Both the position numbers and the translations under genes were made by a program. From Simkaniaceae bacterium (GTDB lineage Bacteria; Chlamydiota; Chlamydiia; Chlamydiales; Simkaniaceae), in assembly GCA_028281675.1 (NCBI GenBank), contig JANQJL010000095.1:1-44310 (forward strand): a DNA stretch of 44,310 nt. Reading direction: 5' to 3'. The stretch's first letter is position 1; each line of letters opens with the position of its first letter. Shown piece by piece: positions 1-8,539 of this stretch. The notes below the pieces were generated by a model. It made no database searches and was not told where the DNA came from. It was given only the letters and a program-made list of their open reading frames with translations.

Positions 1-65
1 GAGCCAAGGTGAGGCCACCTTGGCGAAGGTGAGAAGCGAAGTAGATTCGCTGATTCAGAAGGATG

Positions 66-95
66 GCTGCCGCGAAATAGGTCCCATTCACGGGT
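66..95 (-). repeat. 30-base repeat, copy 1 (inverted relative to copies 2-4)
   Basis: Read on the minus strand this is ACCCGTGAATG, then GGACCTATT, then TCGCGGCAGC. It matches copies 2 and 3 at 29 of 30 positions, the difference being G for C at position 12. It is the only copy in this orientation. The flanking bases share nothing with the other copies, so the unit is confined to about 30 bases. Confidence 0.85.
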
Positions 96-129
96 TTTAT
101 TTACACCCCTTTCCTCTATAACCCCAATT

Positions 130-163
130 GCCACTTATGTCGCTTCATAGACAAATAAGTGGC
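130..163. other. Hairpin with 9-base perfect stem
   Basis: GCCACTTAT (130-138) pairs with ATAAGTGGC (155-163). The stem can be extended by GTC/GAC across a two-base bulge. No T-run follows on the plus strand, so it is not a clear intrinsic terminator. It lies 35 bases from repeat copy 1. Confidence 0.5.
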
Positions 164-230
164 ACTCCAGGGTATATACAAAAAAGCATTGAGGGTTTAA
201 AAACTATTTATTCCCTGCAATTGGTTATGG

Positions 231-608
231 TTAGTTGCCTAAAGCAAACCAAGAAAGGACAAGTCCCCATGCTATCGAAACTAGGGAGGAAAAGACTGGG
301 GCATTTGCATACATCTTTATCATCTTGTCAAGTGACTTTGGAAAGTAAAGAACAAGAAGCCCTCGAGCGAGGAAAAACCAACCCAAAATGGTAACTAAAA
401 CTTCAACATTCCAATACCAGTAATTAAAACTAGTTACAAAAACCATCCCTATTAGGATGTTTATCACACTTACAAAATAGAGAAGAGCAGGAGTTTTTTT
501 TAATGAATCTAATACCTTTTTTAAACTGTCTTTATATAAAAGTGTCCAAAGACCAGTAATCACTAAAATTGGACCGAAAATACTAGCTAGTGCCATGGAA
601 GATGCCAT
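231..608 (-). CDS. Small integral membrane protein, unassigned
   Basis: A 125-residue, very hydrophobic protein with about four predicted membrane segments (roughly residues 5-22, 38-60, 66-84 and 104-122) joined by short lysine-rich loops. I do not recognise a family. The ATG at 608 has a good Shine-Dalgarno, AAGGAG, a few bases upstream (minus strand, about 612-618), which supports it as a real gene. It lies 28 bases beyond the end of the pseudopilin gene of the type II secretion cluster and may be its last member, although nothing in the sequence itself ties it to secretion. A plus-strand reading frame overlapping it (128-394) lacks such support. Confidence 0.65.
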   Translation of the reverse strand: MASSMALASIFGPILVITGLWTLLYKDSLKKVLDSLKKTPALLYFVSVINILIGMVFVTSFNYWYWNVEVLVTILGWFFLARGLLVLYFPKSLDKMIKMYANAPVFSSLVSIAWGLVLSWFALGN

Positions 609-636
609 ATGTTCTCCTTAAAGGTTTTACTCCAAA

Positions 637-1068
637 CTAATCTAAGGACTTACTAGCGTCAATAGTTTTTTTTTGATTACCCAAAGAAAAGCTTACTACA
701 GAATCTTTTTGAACCCATCCATTTGCAGTAAATAGAATCATTGCCTTTTTGTTTTCTTCCATCCTTATATAAGGAATATTAATGGGGGTATTAAGTGTCT
801 CTTTAAGATTAAGAGGTTCATCGGTTTTTCGCATGCAGGTAAGGACCTTTTCCTTTTGCTCCAGATGAAATTCAATGTCTGTCGTTGCGGTCATCGCAAG
901 TCTCTTAGAAAGGGCAAGTTCTCGTTTTAAACGGCTAAAGCTGTGGTTAAATCGGTAGTGATCAAGCATCGGTTTTGCTCGAACTAAAACCACACTTCCA
1001 ATGAGTGCAATAAGAGTCATCGACAAGAAAAGTTCTAATAATGTGAAAGATCGTTTTATTCTTCCCAA
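637..1068 (-). CDS. Type II secretion pseudopilin (GspH/GspI-like)
   Basis: A 143-residue prepilin-like protein: short basic leader MGRIKRS, then FTLLEL (residues 8-13) with the conserved Glu at +5, then about 18 hydrophobic residues. After the single N-terminal helix comes a small polar domain, as in minor pseudopilins that form the tip of the periplasmic pseudopilus. The residue before the cleavage point is Ser instead of the usual Gly. The start is TTG at 1068, inside the last codons of gspG (13-base overlap), so translation is probably coupled. Which minor pseudopilin it is (H, I or J) cannot be told by eye. It occupies the place of CT568 in the Chlamydia cluster, as I recall that order. 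Confidence 0.7.
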   Translation of the reverse strand: MGRIKRSFTLLELFLSMTLIALIGSVVLVRAKPMLDHYRFNHSFSRLKRELALSKRLAMTATTDIEFHLEQKEKVLTCMRKTDEPLNLKETLNTPINIPYIRMEENKKAMILFTANGWVQKDSVVSFSLGNQKKTIDASKSLD

Positions 1069-1466
1069 GGATATTCTCTTTCAACCCCTTTCCTTTCACA
1101 ATAAGCATCATATTTTTCAGAATGAAATCGGAGCTTTCTTCTATCCAGTTCAAACTCGTAACTATCACCCCAACCATCTCTTACTATTTCTCTCGGATTT
1201 CTAACCAAACCTGAACTTTCCAAAATACCTACAATAATTGTTGGTTCAATTTTACCATCAGAGATATCTTTGAATATGTTTGCATTCTGGGCCTCCTCAA
1301 GTTGGACGATTTCATAGAGTTTTCTCGCCCCTTCCTTTGTTTTAAACGCTTTTCCTTGGTCAAGACTGCCACGCATGTTGTAGCCAACAACACTTCCTAT
1401 AATTCCAATGATAAAAATCACGATCATGATTTCTAAAAGAGTCATTGCATATTTTTTTTTCATCAT
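1056..1466 (-). CDS. gspG: Type II secretion major pseudopilin GspG
   Basis: A 136-residue prepilin. The basic leader MMKKKYA precedes MTLLEIMIVIF (residues 8-18), with Glu at +5 of the mature protein and a continuous hydrophobic helix to about residue 28. A GWGDSYEF motif (98-105) corresponds to the conserved tryptophan-glycine turn of GspG, and the acidic C-terminus fits the calcium-site region of major pseudopilins. The -1 residue is Ala and +1 is Met, where most prepilins have Gly and Phe. Two ATGs (1466 and 1463) follow an AAGGA; the second has the better spacing. gspF ends only 7 bases upstream. It would form the pseudopilus that pushes substrates through the outer-membrane secretin. 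Confidence 0.85.
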   Translation of the reverse strand: MMKKKYAMTLLEIMIVIFIIGIIGSVVGYNMRGSLDQGKAFKTKEGARKLYEIVQLEEAQNANIFKDISDGKIEPTIIVGILESSGLVRNPREIVRDGWGDSYEFELDRRKLRFHSEKYDAYCERKGVEREYPWEE

Positions 1467-1473
1467 TATTTCC

Positions 1474-2658
1474 TTAGTTGAGGATTGAACTTACATCGGT
1501 TAACGGAAGGAGAACTGCAAGGAGGATAACTGCCACAACAACACCAAGAAAAAGGAGCATGATGGGTTGCAGTAGGGAGGTTAAACGTGTTAAACTCCTC
1601 TCAATATCTTCTTCATAAATATTTGAAAGGTGATGCATCATTTCACCGACTCGTCCTGATTCTTCAGCAATGGCAAGCATCCGAACGACGAGCTTTGGAA
1701 CATAGGGAGACTTCTGAAATTCTTCGGAAATATGCCCCCCTTCAAGAACCTTAATTTCTCCCTTAGCGATAATCGCTTCAAAGGTAGGATGTTTCATAAC
1801 CATCTTTGAGAGTTTTAAACACTCCATCATCGTAATTCCTCCTTTAAAAAGGATAGAAAAGACGCGACAAAACCGAGCCATAATCATTTCGGTGAAAAGT
1901 CGCTTGACAACTGGGATGTGTAGAAGAAGCTGTTTAAATTTTTTCTTCCCAATCGGATGGCGAACTATAGCAAAAAGGATAAGAAATGTCGCTAGTATGG
2001 TAGAAAAAATAGAAAGGGTATGCTCATTTAAAAAGTGACTAAGAGAAAGGACCGCTTGAGTCATTGGATGGAGGGTTCTATCTTCAAACAATTCACTCAT
2101 TGAGGGTATGAGGAAAAAAAGGAGAACCGAAATAACTGTAAAACAAAATGCTCCTAGAAAAGCAGGATAAATCATCGCTGAGGTGAACTTTTTTCGAAGG
2201 GCTTGCTCTCTTCCAATAAGCTTTTCGAGTTGCGCAAAACTTTGTTCCATTAAGCCCGATTCTTCTCCAGCTTTAACCATCGAAAGATAGATCTGATCAA
2301 AAACTTTGGGATAATCGCTAAGAGCCTGAGAAAAATGACGTCCCTCTTTAACTTGATCACAAAGGTCTAAAAAAATGGGGTGGATTTTGGTTCGACGATA
2401 CTTTTCTTCTAGTGTTACAAGACTATCATAGAGAGGAAGTCCTGCTCTGAGTAGGACATGAAGATCTCTTGTAAAGCCGATAAGAAGGGAAGAGGAAATG
2501 GTGAATTCCGCCCCTTTTTTCGTGTAAGAAAAGAGTTTGGTCACAAGGATCTGTTCTTTCCTTAGACGCTCTTTTGCCATCTCAATAGAGTCGGCATTAA
2601 TCATTCCTATTTTAGGGCGGCCATCTTTGGAAAGTGCTTTATATTGATATAGCGCCAT
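1474..2658 (-). CDS. gspF: Type II secretion inner-membrane platform protein GspF
   Basis: A 394-residue polytopic protein with the GspF/PilC layout: a short N-terminal region (MALYQYKALSKDG), two copies of the helical GspF cytoplasmic domain (about residues 65-165 and 265-365), a membrane pair between them (about 165-190 and 215-235) and a last hydrophobic helix near 370-388. The repeated AGEESG-type motif occurs as KAGEESGLME in the first domain and IAEESGRVGE in the second. The length matches the family (about 400). It starts two bases after the gspE stop codon, so the two are almost certainly cotranslated. GspF links the ATPase to the pseudopilus in the inner membrane. Confidence 0.93.
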   Translation of the reverse strand: MALYQYKALSKDGRPKIGMINADSIEMAKERLRKEQILVTKLFSYTKKGAEFTISSSLLIGFTRDLHVLLRAGLPLYDSLVTLEEKYRRTKIHPIFLDLCDQVKEGRHFSQALSDYPKVFDQIYLSMVKAGEESGLMEQSFAQLEKLIGREQALRKKFTSAMIYPAFLGAFCFTVISVLLFFLIPSMSELFEDRTLHPMTQAVLSLSHFLNEHTLSIFSTILATFLILFAIVRHPIGKKKFKQLLLHIPVVKRLFTEMIMARFCRVFSILFKGGITMMECLKLSKMVMKHPTFEAIIAKGEIKVLEGGHISEEFQKSPYVPKLVVRMLAIAEESGRVGEMMHHLSNIYEEDIERSLTRLTSLLQPIMLLFLGVVVAVILLAVLLPLTDVSSILN

Positions 2659-2660
2659 CG

Positions 2661-4223
2661 TTAATTATAAAGTTCAAGTTGTCTGGTTACGCGGAGGACT
2701 TCAGCTGTGGTTGTGATCCCTTTTTTTGCCAACCTTCCTCCTTCACTTCTTAAAGTTGCCATGCCTAAATCTGCCGCGGTCTGTTGAAGGGCACTTGCAT
2801 CAGCACTTTTAAGGAGCTGCTTTTTGATTTTTCCTGAAACGGGCATGAGTTCATAAATTCCCACCCTTCCTCGATAGCCCGAACCAAAACAGGTCTCGCA
2901 CCCTTTTCCTCTATAGAGTTTTCCCCCCTTGAGCTGAAGATCTTCAAGTTCTTGCTGCGAGGGCTGATAGCTTTGTTTACACTCCTCGCAGATTTTTCTA
3001 ACAAGTCTTTGTGCTAGGACTGCCAAAACAGAAGAGGAGAGGAGGTAGGGTTCGATTCCCATATCAACAAGCCTTGTTAAAGCAGAGGGTGCATCGTTTG
3101 TATGGAGCGTTGATAAAACTAGGTGGCCAGTCAAAGAGGATTGAATTGCAATTTCAGCGGTTTCTTTATCGCGGATCTCTCCAATCATGATTACATCGGG
3201 ATCTTGGCGCAAAATATGGCGAAGCCCCTTTGCAAAAGTCAACTCAATCTTAGGATTTACACCAATTTGGGCAATTCCAGGAAGCTTATATTCAACAGGG
3301 TCCTCAATCGTCATCACATTGACTTCTTGTGAATGGATCTCATTAATGGCGCTGTAAAGAGTCGTTGTTTTTCCACTTCCTGTCGGCCCTGTAACTAAAA
3401 CAATCCCTTGATTTTGATGGATATATTTTTGAAAACCCTTGAGGATTTCTTTCTCCATTCCAATTTTTTCGAGCCCTAAAACAATATTACTTTTATCAAG
3501 AATTCTAAGGACAATTCTCTCACCATGAACAACGGGAACAGTACTTGCTCTAAAGTCAATTTGCCTTCCACCCATTGAAAGTTTAATGCGACCATCTTGA
3601 GGAAGGCGGTGTTCAGCGATATCCATTTTTGCCATAACCTTCATCCGCGTTAAGAGTTGTTTGGAAAGTTCAGAAGGAGGGGAATGGCGGAACTGGAGGA
3701 CACCATCAATCCGATAGCGGATTGCCATTTCAATTTCTAAAGGTTCAAAGTGGATGTCGGAAGCCCCTTGTTGAATGGCCTCAATAATGATCATATTTAA
3801 GAGACGAACAACAGGGGAATCATCTTGTTTATCGAGAAGATCATACTCATCTTCTCTTTGCTGCAGAAAGGTTTTTCCCCCTTCTTTTTTTAACCCTTCA
3901 ATAAATTGGGAGGCTTCTTTGTCTCCTTGATGATAACATTTTTCTATCGCCTCTTCAAGGGCAGGTTGAGGACAAAAAACCTCTTCGATATCGCACCCAG
4001 TAATACACCGAATCTCTTCTAATGCTTCTAAATCATATGGGTGGGAAATAGCTACAGTCAGCTTTCCCTCTTTTTCATCAATCGGAAGGGCGAGTTTTTC
4101 TTTTACAAAATTATAGGGAAGTTTATGAACATGATCCCGAACAAAAGGGTATGCACTTAAATCATAAATCGATTCAAGGCCAAAACGTTCCGCAAAAAGA
4201 TAGTCATCACCTTGGTCAGCCAT
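2661..4223 (-). CDS. gspE: Type II secretion ATPase GspE
   Basis: A 520-residue secretion ATPase, counting from the ATG at 4223. Walker A is GPTGSGKT (about 279-286), Walker B lies in DPDVIMIGE (about 341-349), the His box in LTGHLVLSTLHT (about 364-375), and two CxxC pairs (CEEC at 412-415, CETC at 442-445) make the zinc-binding C-terminal domain typical of GspE and PilB. The frame is open 27 codons further upstream to 4304, but that extension lies inside gspD. The ATG at 4223 has GGAAG five bases before it and overlaps the end of gspD by 8 bases, the same tight coupling seen across the cluster. The enzyme drives pseudopilus assembly from the cytoplasmic face. Confidence 0.93.
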   Translation of the reverse strand: MADQGDDYLFAERFGLESIYDLSAYPFVRDHVHKLPYNFVKEKLALPIDEKEGKLTVAISHPYDLEALEEIRCITGCDIEEVFCPQPALEEAIEKCYHQGDKEASQFIEGLKKEGGKTFLQQREDEYDLLDKQDDSPVVRLLNMIIIEAIQQGASDIHFEPLEIEMAIRYRIDGVLQFRHSPPSELSKQLLTRMKVMAKMDIAEHRLPQDGRIKLSMGGRQIDFRASTVPVVHGERIVLRILDKSNIVLGLEKIGMEKEILKGFQKYIHQNQGIVLVTGPTGSGKTTTLYSAINEIHSQEVNVMTIEDPVEYKLPGIAQIGVNPKIELTFAKGLRHILRQDPDVIMIGEIRDKETAEIAIQSSLTGHLVLSTLHTNDAPSALTRLVDMGIEPYLLSSSVLAVLAQRLVRKICEECKQSYQPSQQELEDLQLKGGKLYRGKGCETCFGSGYRGRVGIYELMPVSGKIKKQLLKSADASALQQTAADLGMATLRSEGGRLAKKGITTTAEVLRVTRQLELYN

Positions 4224-6564
4224 CCACACTTCCAAAAAGGAGTTTGAAGCTATTATCGAAAAGACGTCTTTTCTGACGCTTTTTCGCATCTTGAATCCTC
4301 TCAAGAAACTCGGGAAGATCCCCTGGACGTTTCATAAGTTGCTCATGTCTTAATTTATCAAGCTCTCCTTTAACATCAAAAATAATGTGGGGAGTAATAA
4401 AAAAGAACATTTCTGTTTTTTCATCGGTCATTTTTGAGTCTCCAAAAAACTTTCCAATTCCAGGAAGTTCCCCTAAAAATGGGAGCTTACTACTTGTGTC
4501 CTCTGATGTCTTTTCCCGGAGCCCTCCTAAAATGACTGTTTCTCCATCAATAACACGAACATGGTTTTCTACATGGCGACGACTCACATTCGGACGGTCA
4601 TTTTGAGTGTTTTTTTTGATGGTATCGAAAGTAATATTGGTTTCAAGGGTGACAAAATGTTTATCATCCTCGGGCTTTTCTGGATCATGAATCGTTGGAG
4701 TGATTACAATGGTTGTTCCATACTGCGCTCTTGAGAAGGACTTTTGAAAGGAAGTTCCTTTATTGGTATCGATCGCTGCAGCTCCATTATCGATCGAGAT
4801 TTCTTCAACAAGGGAGATTTGAGCTGGGGTTTGGTTCAACGTTGTGACAGAGGGGGCTGCATTGATTCGAACATCTTCTTGTGACATCAAAAAGTTATAA
4901 GCAATGTCAAAAGCAGGCCAAAAATCGCTGGGTTTTTTTCTAAAAATGAAAAAGTCTACAATCCCACGCCTAGGACTTTTTGATGCCGTATCATAACTAA
5001 GTCCTGTTTCATGTGTATTAGTTGCCGAAGTTCCAAGTCTTAGAAGATTCATCCCAAAATTATTTTGGTTTTTTATCCGCTTTTCAAAAAGGAGGACTTC
5101 TATTTGAACCATTTTCTTTGGAATATCAAGTTTTCGAAGGAGTTCTTTGATTTTATCAAGGGTATCGCGCCTTACGACCATCATAATGGCGCCCGTTTTA
5201 GGATAAGGGATAAAGTTGGTCGTATAGGATCTTTCTTTTTGTGCTTCAATCGTTGCTGCAACAGCCGTTGGTGGGTGGACAACGGTTGAGTAGGGGGGAG
5301 GTCCATACGTTTGGGGAGCCAATTGCTGTTCTGGAGGAGGCTCTAAAGAACGGGTGGGCGGGAGAGGAGAATGATCAGGGACAGGCTCTTGTCCTTCGAT
5401 GCCAGAATAGATAAGAGAGGCATAGACTTTTTCAAGAACATCGGCAATATCGATCGGATCACTATGACGACAATTGTACCAATAAACGGTCATCCCCATT
5501 GGATCTTCGATCTGCCCTTCGGTCTCTTTTATTAAGGATTCAGCTTTTTCCACCATATCTTTTGGACCAATTAATACAAGAGACCCTTCGCTTTGTAGAG
5601 GGAGGATAATAAGATCGTCTCCTTCCCCTTTTGTAAGCCCAACGCGTGGTTTCTTTGTTAAATCTCCAAAATAAGCGGTTAGAATTTTTTCCATTTCACT
5701 TGGTTTAAGGCGGCTGAGGGAAAGGACACGGGTCATTTTTTCATTTTCTTTTTCCCAAACCGCATCATAAAGAGCTAAAAGCTTCTCAACCTCTTCTTTC
5801 GCAGAGATGATCGCAATTTTGTAACCAACTTGATAAACGAATGTCATTTTGGGGTCGCGGAACCGTTCAAAAAATTGAGAAACCCCTTTAATCCGTTCGG
5901 GAGGGGGAGAAAAAACATAAGCGACTCGGGATTTAGGGGGTATTCGTATCAAATCGGCTGGATTATTGAGAATCTGATCGACAGCGATGAGGTCTTGTTT
6001 CAAAATGTAGAGTTGGCGGGTATAGGAGTTGAGTTGTTTCACTCCAATGCCGTTGTGGGAAAGGATAATTTCTAATAAATCACTCCAAGATTCTCTCGGA
6101 ATGGGGATTCCGGAATGCATGTGGAGTTTCATCGAAAGAATTTCAGGAGGGATAATATAGAGATAGTCATGAGATCCATACTCCATAATGAGCTGAGTAA
6201 GACTCGTCTCCTCCTGATCCCAAAGAGCATATCCCTCATCATCTTTCTTTGATTCGTTAACAGCTAAGTCATGCCACTCCTTTTCAAGATCGGAAATCTC
6301 TGTCCGAATGTGATTAACCTCTATTAAGAGTTGCTCATAATCCTCTTCTCTTGCCCCCTCTTTGTGGTACTCATTCACAAGTTCATATTTTTCTTCCAGC
6401 GAAAGACGGAGAAGTTTGAGCTGAGCGTTAACCTCATTCAAATAGCTACGTAGCTCCTTTTCCTCTTTTTGAAGAAGGAGAGAATCCCGCTTTTCTTCAA
6501 CGGTTTGTCCATGTAAAGCAGCTATACAAAAGATAAATAGGAGTATGGTTTTAATCTTCACCAA
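4216..6564 (-). CDS. gspD: Type II secretion outer-membrane secretin GspD
   Basis: A 782-residue secretin-family protein. It has an N-terminal signal sequence (about 1-20) and a charged, probably coiled-coil region (about 22-100). Periplasmic ring domains follow, with a proline-rich stretch near residues 395-425. The C-terminal secretin domain (about 480-745) includes VEVLLFEKR, TPTIHDPEKP and a VILGGLREK motif near the membrane lip. Start codons are weak (TTG 6564 or GTG 6561) and lie within the end of the upstream gene (14-base overlap). The coiled coil directly after the signal peptide differs from the classic proteobacterial N0 start. It forms the outer-membrane gate for folded periplasmic substrates; no pilotin gene is seen nearby. 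Confidence 0.9.
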   Translation of the reverse strand: MVKIKTILLFIFCIAALHGQTVEEKRDSLLLQKEEKELRSYLNEVNAQLKLLRLSLEEKYELVNEYHKEGAREEDYEQLLIEVNHIRTEISDLEKEWHDLAVNESKKDDEGYALWDQEETSLTQLIMEYGSHDYLYIIPPEILSMKLHMHSGIPIPRESWSDLLEIILSHNGIGVKQLNSYTRQLYILKQDLIAVDQILNNPADLIRIPPKSRVAYVFSPPPERIKGVSQFFERFRDPKMTFVYQVGYKIAIISAKEEVEKLLALYDAVWEKENEKMTRVLSLSRLKPSEMEKILTAYFGDLTKKPRVGLTKGEGDDLIILPLQSEGSLVLIGPKDMVEKAESLIKETEGQIEDPMGMTVYWYNCRHSDPIDIADVLEKVYASLIYSGIEGQEPVPDHSPLPPTRSLEPPPEQQLAPQTYGPPPYSTVVHPPTAVAATIEAQKERSYTTNFIPYPKTGAIMMVVRRDTLDKIKELLRKLDIPKKMVQIEVLLFEKRIKNQNNFGMNLLRLGTSATNTHETGLSYDTASKSPRRGIVDFFIFRKKPSDFWPAFDIAYNFLMSQEDVRINAAPSVTTLNQTPAQISLVEEISIDNGAAAIDTNKGTSFQKSFSRAQYGTTIVITPTIHDPEKPEDDKHFVTLETNITFDTIKKNTQNDRPNVSRRHVENHVRVIDGETVILGGLREKTSEDTSSKLPFLGELPGIGKFFGDSKMTDEKTEMFFFITPHIIFDVKGELDKLRHEQLMKRPGDLPEFLERIQDAKKRQKRRLFDNSFKLLFGSVDG

Positions 6565-7930
6565 ATATACCGCAATCCTCTAGTAGTTCAAACTTCTGAG
6601 TCTGTTTATTCTCTGCCTTAGTTGCTGAAGGTTCTTCCTGGTTTAATGGGCCGATTTTAGTCGAAAAGGCATTTATTATGGGAGGAGAATGTTCTCCACT
6701 TTTATTTTGTGTCATTGGAAGTCTTATATGTTGCTTTTGTGTCCGCATCGGATCAAAGAGTGTGCCACAGAAAATCTCCTTTCCATCTATCTTTTCCAGT
6801 CCATCAAAAATAAAAAGTTCACCTATAATATCTAAGCTTAGAAGTGCTTCAACCTCATAGTAATTCTTTATCGTGTGCCACCCAGTCGGTGTGTGGATTA
6901 GCCAATCTCCTTCCTTCAAGATCTTTGCCCGATTATCAATACGACATGAGATCCGAGAAGAAGTTCTCCTTCTCATCCGAGAGAAAACATCTTCGATTCG
7001 AAGAGCAATTCCCGGTGGACGCTCCCGATTAAAAGTTAAGGAAGCAGACTCCATTCCCTCTTTGTCCCAAACCTGCCACTCAATTTTATAGGGGGAAATG
7101 GCAAGAATCTTTGCCATCGAATACCCTTTTGTTTCTACAGTTGGAATCCATTTCCCCTCCTTCCAGATAAAAGTATCCCCTTCATGGATAAATAAAATCT
7201 CCCGTCCATTTTCTATTTCTATTTCGAAACGCTCGCACCCATTATATTTCTGAAATTCTTTTCCTCCATAGGTTTCATAGAGTTTATCAGGGCCCCACCA
7301 TTTCCCCCCTTTAAGAGCTTCGCATCCCTTTGTGAGCTGAGGATTGCTAATCTCCTCCACCTTTTTTGTTTTCCACTTTTGAGACACTTTAAACTCCCGC
7401 ATTTCATCTAGGAGCTTTTCTCCTTCCTCCCCATAGAGTTCGATTCCCATCTCTAACCAAACCTCTCCTTTTTCATCGAGTTTGGGTTTAATCCAGAGAG
7501 GGGTGATTTCCTTTGAAAAATTTAAATGTTCTTGATCATAAGCGAGATATACAGTTTGCCCAGGGGTTAATTTTAGCGATTTTTCATTCCCTTTAAGCCC
7601 TACTTGCAACTTAATTTCGTAAAGAGGGGTGTCTGGACGGGTATTTTTGGCTAGAAATAGGATCTCTCCACTAAGATCTGGAAAGGGAAAGCTTTGAATT
7701 TCTGGGCAAAGTGCAAGAGCGCCTTTTCCGATTTGATCATTATCAAAACGGGGCGCTGCAGGAGCTTCTCTCTTGTTTAAGGTGCTTAAGTTTAAGGTTT
7801 GAACCCTATCCGCTTTTGTATAGTGGAAGAGAAACAGACCAAAAGCAATGAGTAGAGCACCAGCAAAAGCTCCATTTAAGAGCTTAACACCTTTGAGGAT
7901 ATGAATTAGTGACTTTTGTTTTATGATCAA
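6551..7930 (-). CDS. Inner-membrane protein at the head of the T2SS operon (CT573-like position)
   Basis: A 459-residue protein with a short basic cytoplasmic tail, one membrane helix (about residues 16-38) and a large periplasmic part rich in charged and aromatic residues. No standard family is recognised. Its position directly before gspD, with a 14-base overlap, and its bitopic topology are those of GspC in other bacteria. In Chlamydia trachomatis an unassigned gene (CT573) holds the same place. A GspC-like role linking secretin and platform is inference; I could not see an HR or PDZ domain. The start is TTG at 7930 with a weak GAAGAG upstream. It is probably the first gene of the operon running to 637 or 231. 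Confidence 0.75.
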   Translation of the reverse strand: MIIKQKSLIHILKGVKLLNGAFAGALLIAFGLFLFHYTKADRVQTLNLSTLNKREAPAAPRFDNDQIGKGALALCPEIQSFPFPDLSGEILFLAKNTRPDTPLYEIKLQVGLKGNEKSLKLTPGQTVYLAYDQEHLNFSKEITPLWIKPKLDEKGEVWLEMGIELYGEEGEKLLDEMREFKVSQKWKTKKVEEISNPQLTKGCEALKGGKWWGPDKLYETYGGKEFQKYNGCERFEIEIENGREILFIHEGDTFIWKEGKWIPTVETKGYSMAKILAISPYKIEWQVWDKEGMESASLTFNRERPPGIALRIEDVFSRMRRRTSSRISCRIDNRAKILKEGDWLIHTPTGWHTIKNYYEVEALLSLDIIGELFIFDGLEKIDGKEIFCGTLFDPMRTQKQHIRLPMTQNKSGEHSPPIINAFSTKIGPLNQEEPSATKAENKQTQKFELLEDCGIFGED

Positions 7931-8102
7931 TTTGGGCTCTTCTAAAAAAAGTTCTGCATCAGTATCGCGTTTATTTTATTCAATTTAATGAAAAATTTCA
8001 AAGAAAAGTGAAAACATCAAGATTGCAAAAAACACTTTTTGTTTTAAACTAAATAATAGGGGCGTGTGAATGCTATATGCGCTGCCTCTATAGATTTATA
8101 AA

Positions 8103-8513
8103 ATGAGTGAAAAAATGGACAAAAAATTAAAAGAAGGCGTTAGCGTTCAAGAACTTGAAAATTTTGGAAAGAGGTATCGCTTCGAAATTTTCTTCGTTCT
8201 CTACTTCTTGCTTGCAACGCTACTGACTTTTATTTTCTTTGGTGCCGCTTGGAGTATCTTCCTAGCTGGTATAGGGGGAATCCTAGGAGTATGGTTACCT
8301 AACAAAGTTGAAAAAGCAGCAAAAGGGGCTTTTCAGTTTATTTTTAAACAAGAAAAAGCAACCAAGTTGATTTTAGCGATTGTTGGGGTTATTATTTCAT
8401 TTTTCCTTCCACCACTTGTATTTTTCTTCCTAGGTCTTCTTGGGGGAACAGGAATGAATAAGGCAGCATCAGCAGTAGGGAAAAAAGGCGACCAAGGACA
8501 GGGAAAAGGATAA
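8103..8513 (+). CDS. Small membrane protein, unassigned
   Basis: A 136-residue protein with an N-terminal soluble stretch (1-28), then hydrophobic segments at about 29-50, 52-66 and 86-117, ending in a glycine- and lysine-rich tail. No family is recognised. The ATG at 8103 (MSEKMDKK) has no clear Shine-Dalgarno, and the second ATG at 8115 is equally possible. It is divergent from the secretion operon, with 172 bases between the starts, and convergent with the next gene, sharing a hairpin at their ends. The 172-base gap holds no other gene that I can see. Confidence 0.65.
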   Translation: MSEKMDKKLKEGVSVQELENFGKRYRFEIFFVLYFLLATLLTFIFFGAAWSIFLAGIGGILGVWLPNKVEKAAKGAFQFIFKQEKATKLILAIVGVIISFFLPPLVFFFLGLLGGTGMNKAASAVGKKGDQGQGKG

Positions 8514-8515
8514 TA

Positions 8516-8539
8516 AGGGAAGTCTCTCAAGACTTTCTT
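8516..8539. terminator. Shared hairpin between convergent genes
   Basis: AAGTCT (8520-8525) and AGACTT (8530-8535) form a stem with loop CTCA. It can be lengthened by G-U and A-U pairs to about ten pairs. It follows the stop at 8513 and overlaps the stop of the minus-strand gene ending at 8527. T-runs are poor on both sides, so termination is likely but not certain. Confidence 0.4.

Larger units (their letters stand above)
1..230. other. Gene-free left end with hairpins and a repeat copy
   Basis: No convincing coding region is seen. A hairpin with a 9-base perfect stem occupies 3-24 (arms 3-11 and 16-24, loop AGGC). A second hairpin has a 6-base stem, 35-40 with 46-51. Copy 1 of the 30-base repeat family follows at 66-95, and another hairpin lies at 130-163. 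This could be the 3' region of a plus-strand gene ending left of the window, but that gene is not visible. Confidence 0.5.

Noticed and set aside
128-394. Plus-strand frame of 88 codons at the left end
   Set aside because: It overlaps the well-supported minus-strand membrane protein gene, has no ribosome-binding site and reads as compositionally random.
4224-4304. 27-codon N-terminal extension of gspE
   Set aside because: It lies within the gspD coding region, and the ATG at 4223 has the ribosome-binding site.
8062-8089. Possible degenerate fifth copy of the 30-base repeat (GTGAATGC followed by GCGCTGCC)
   Set aside because: Only two short blocks match and gaps are needed; the similarity is within chance for this length.
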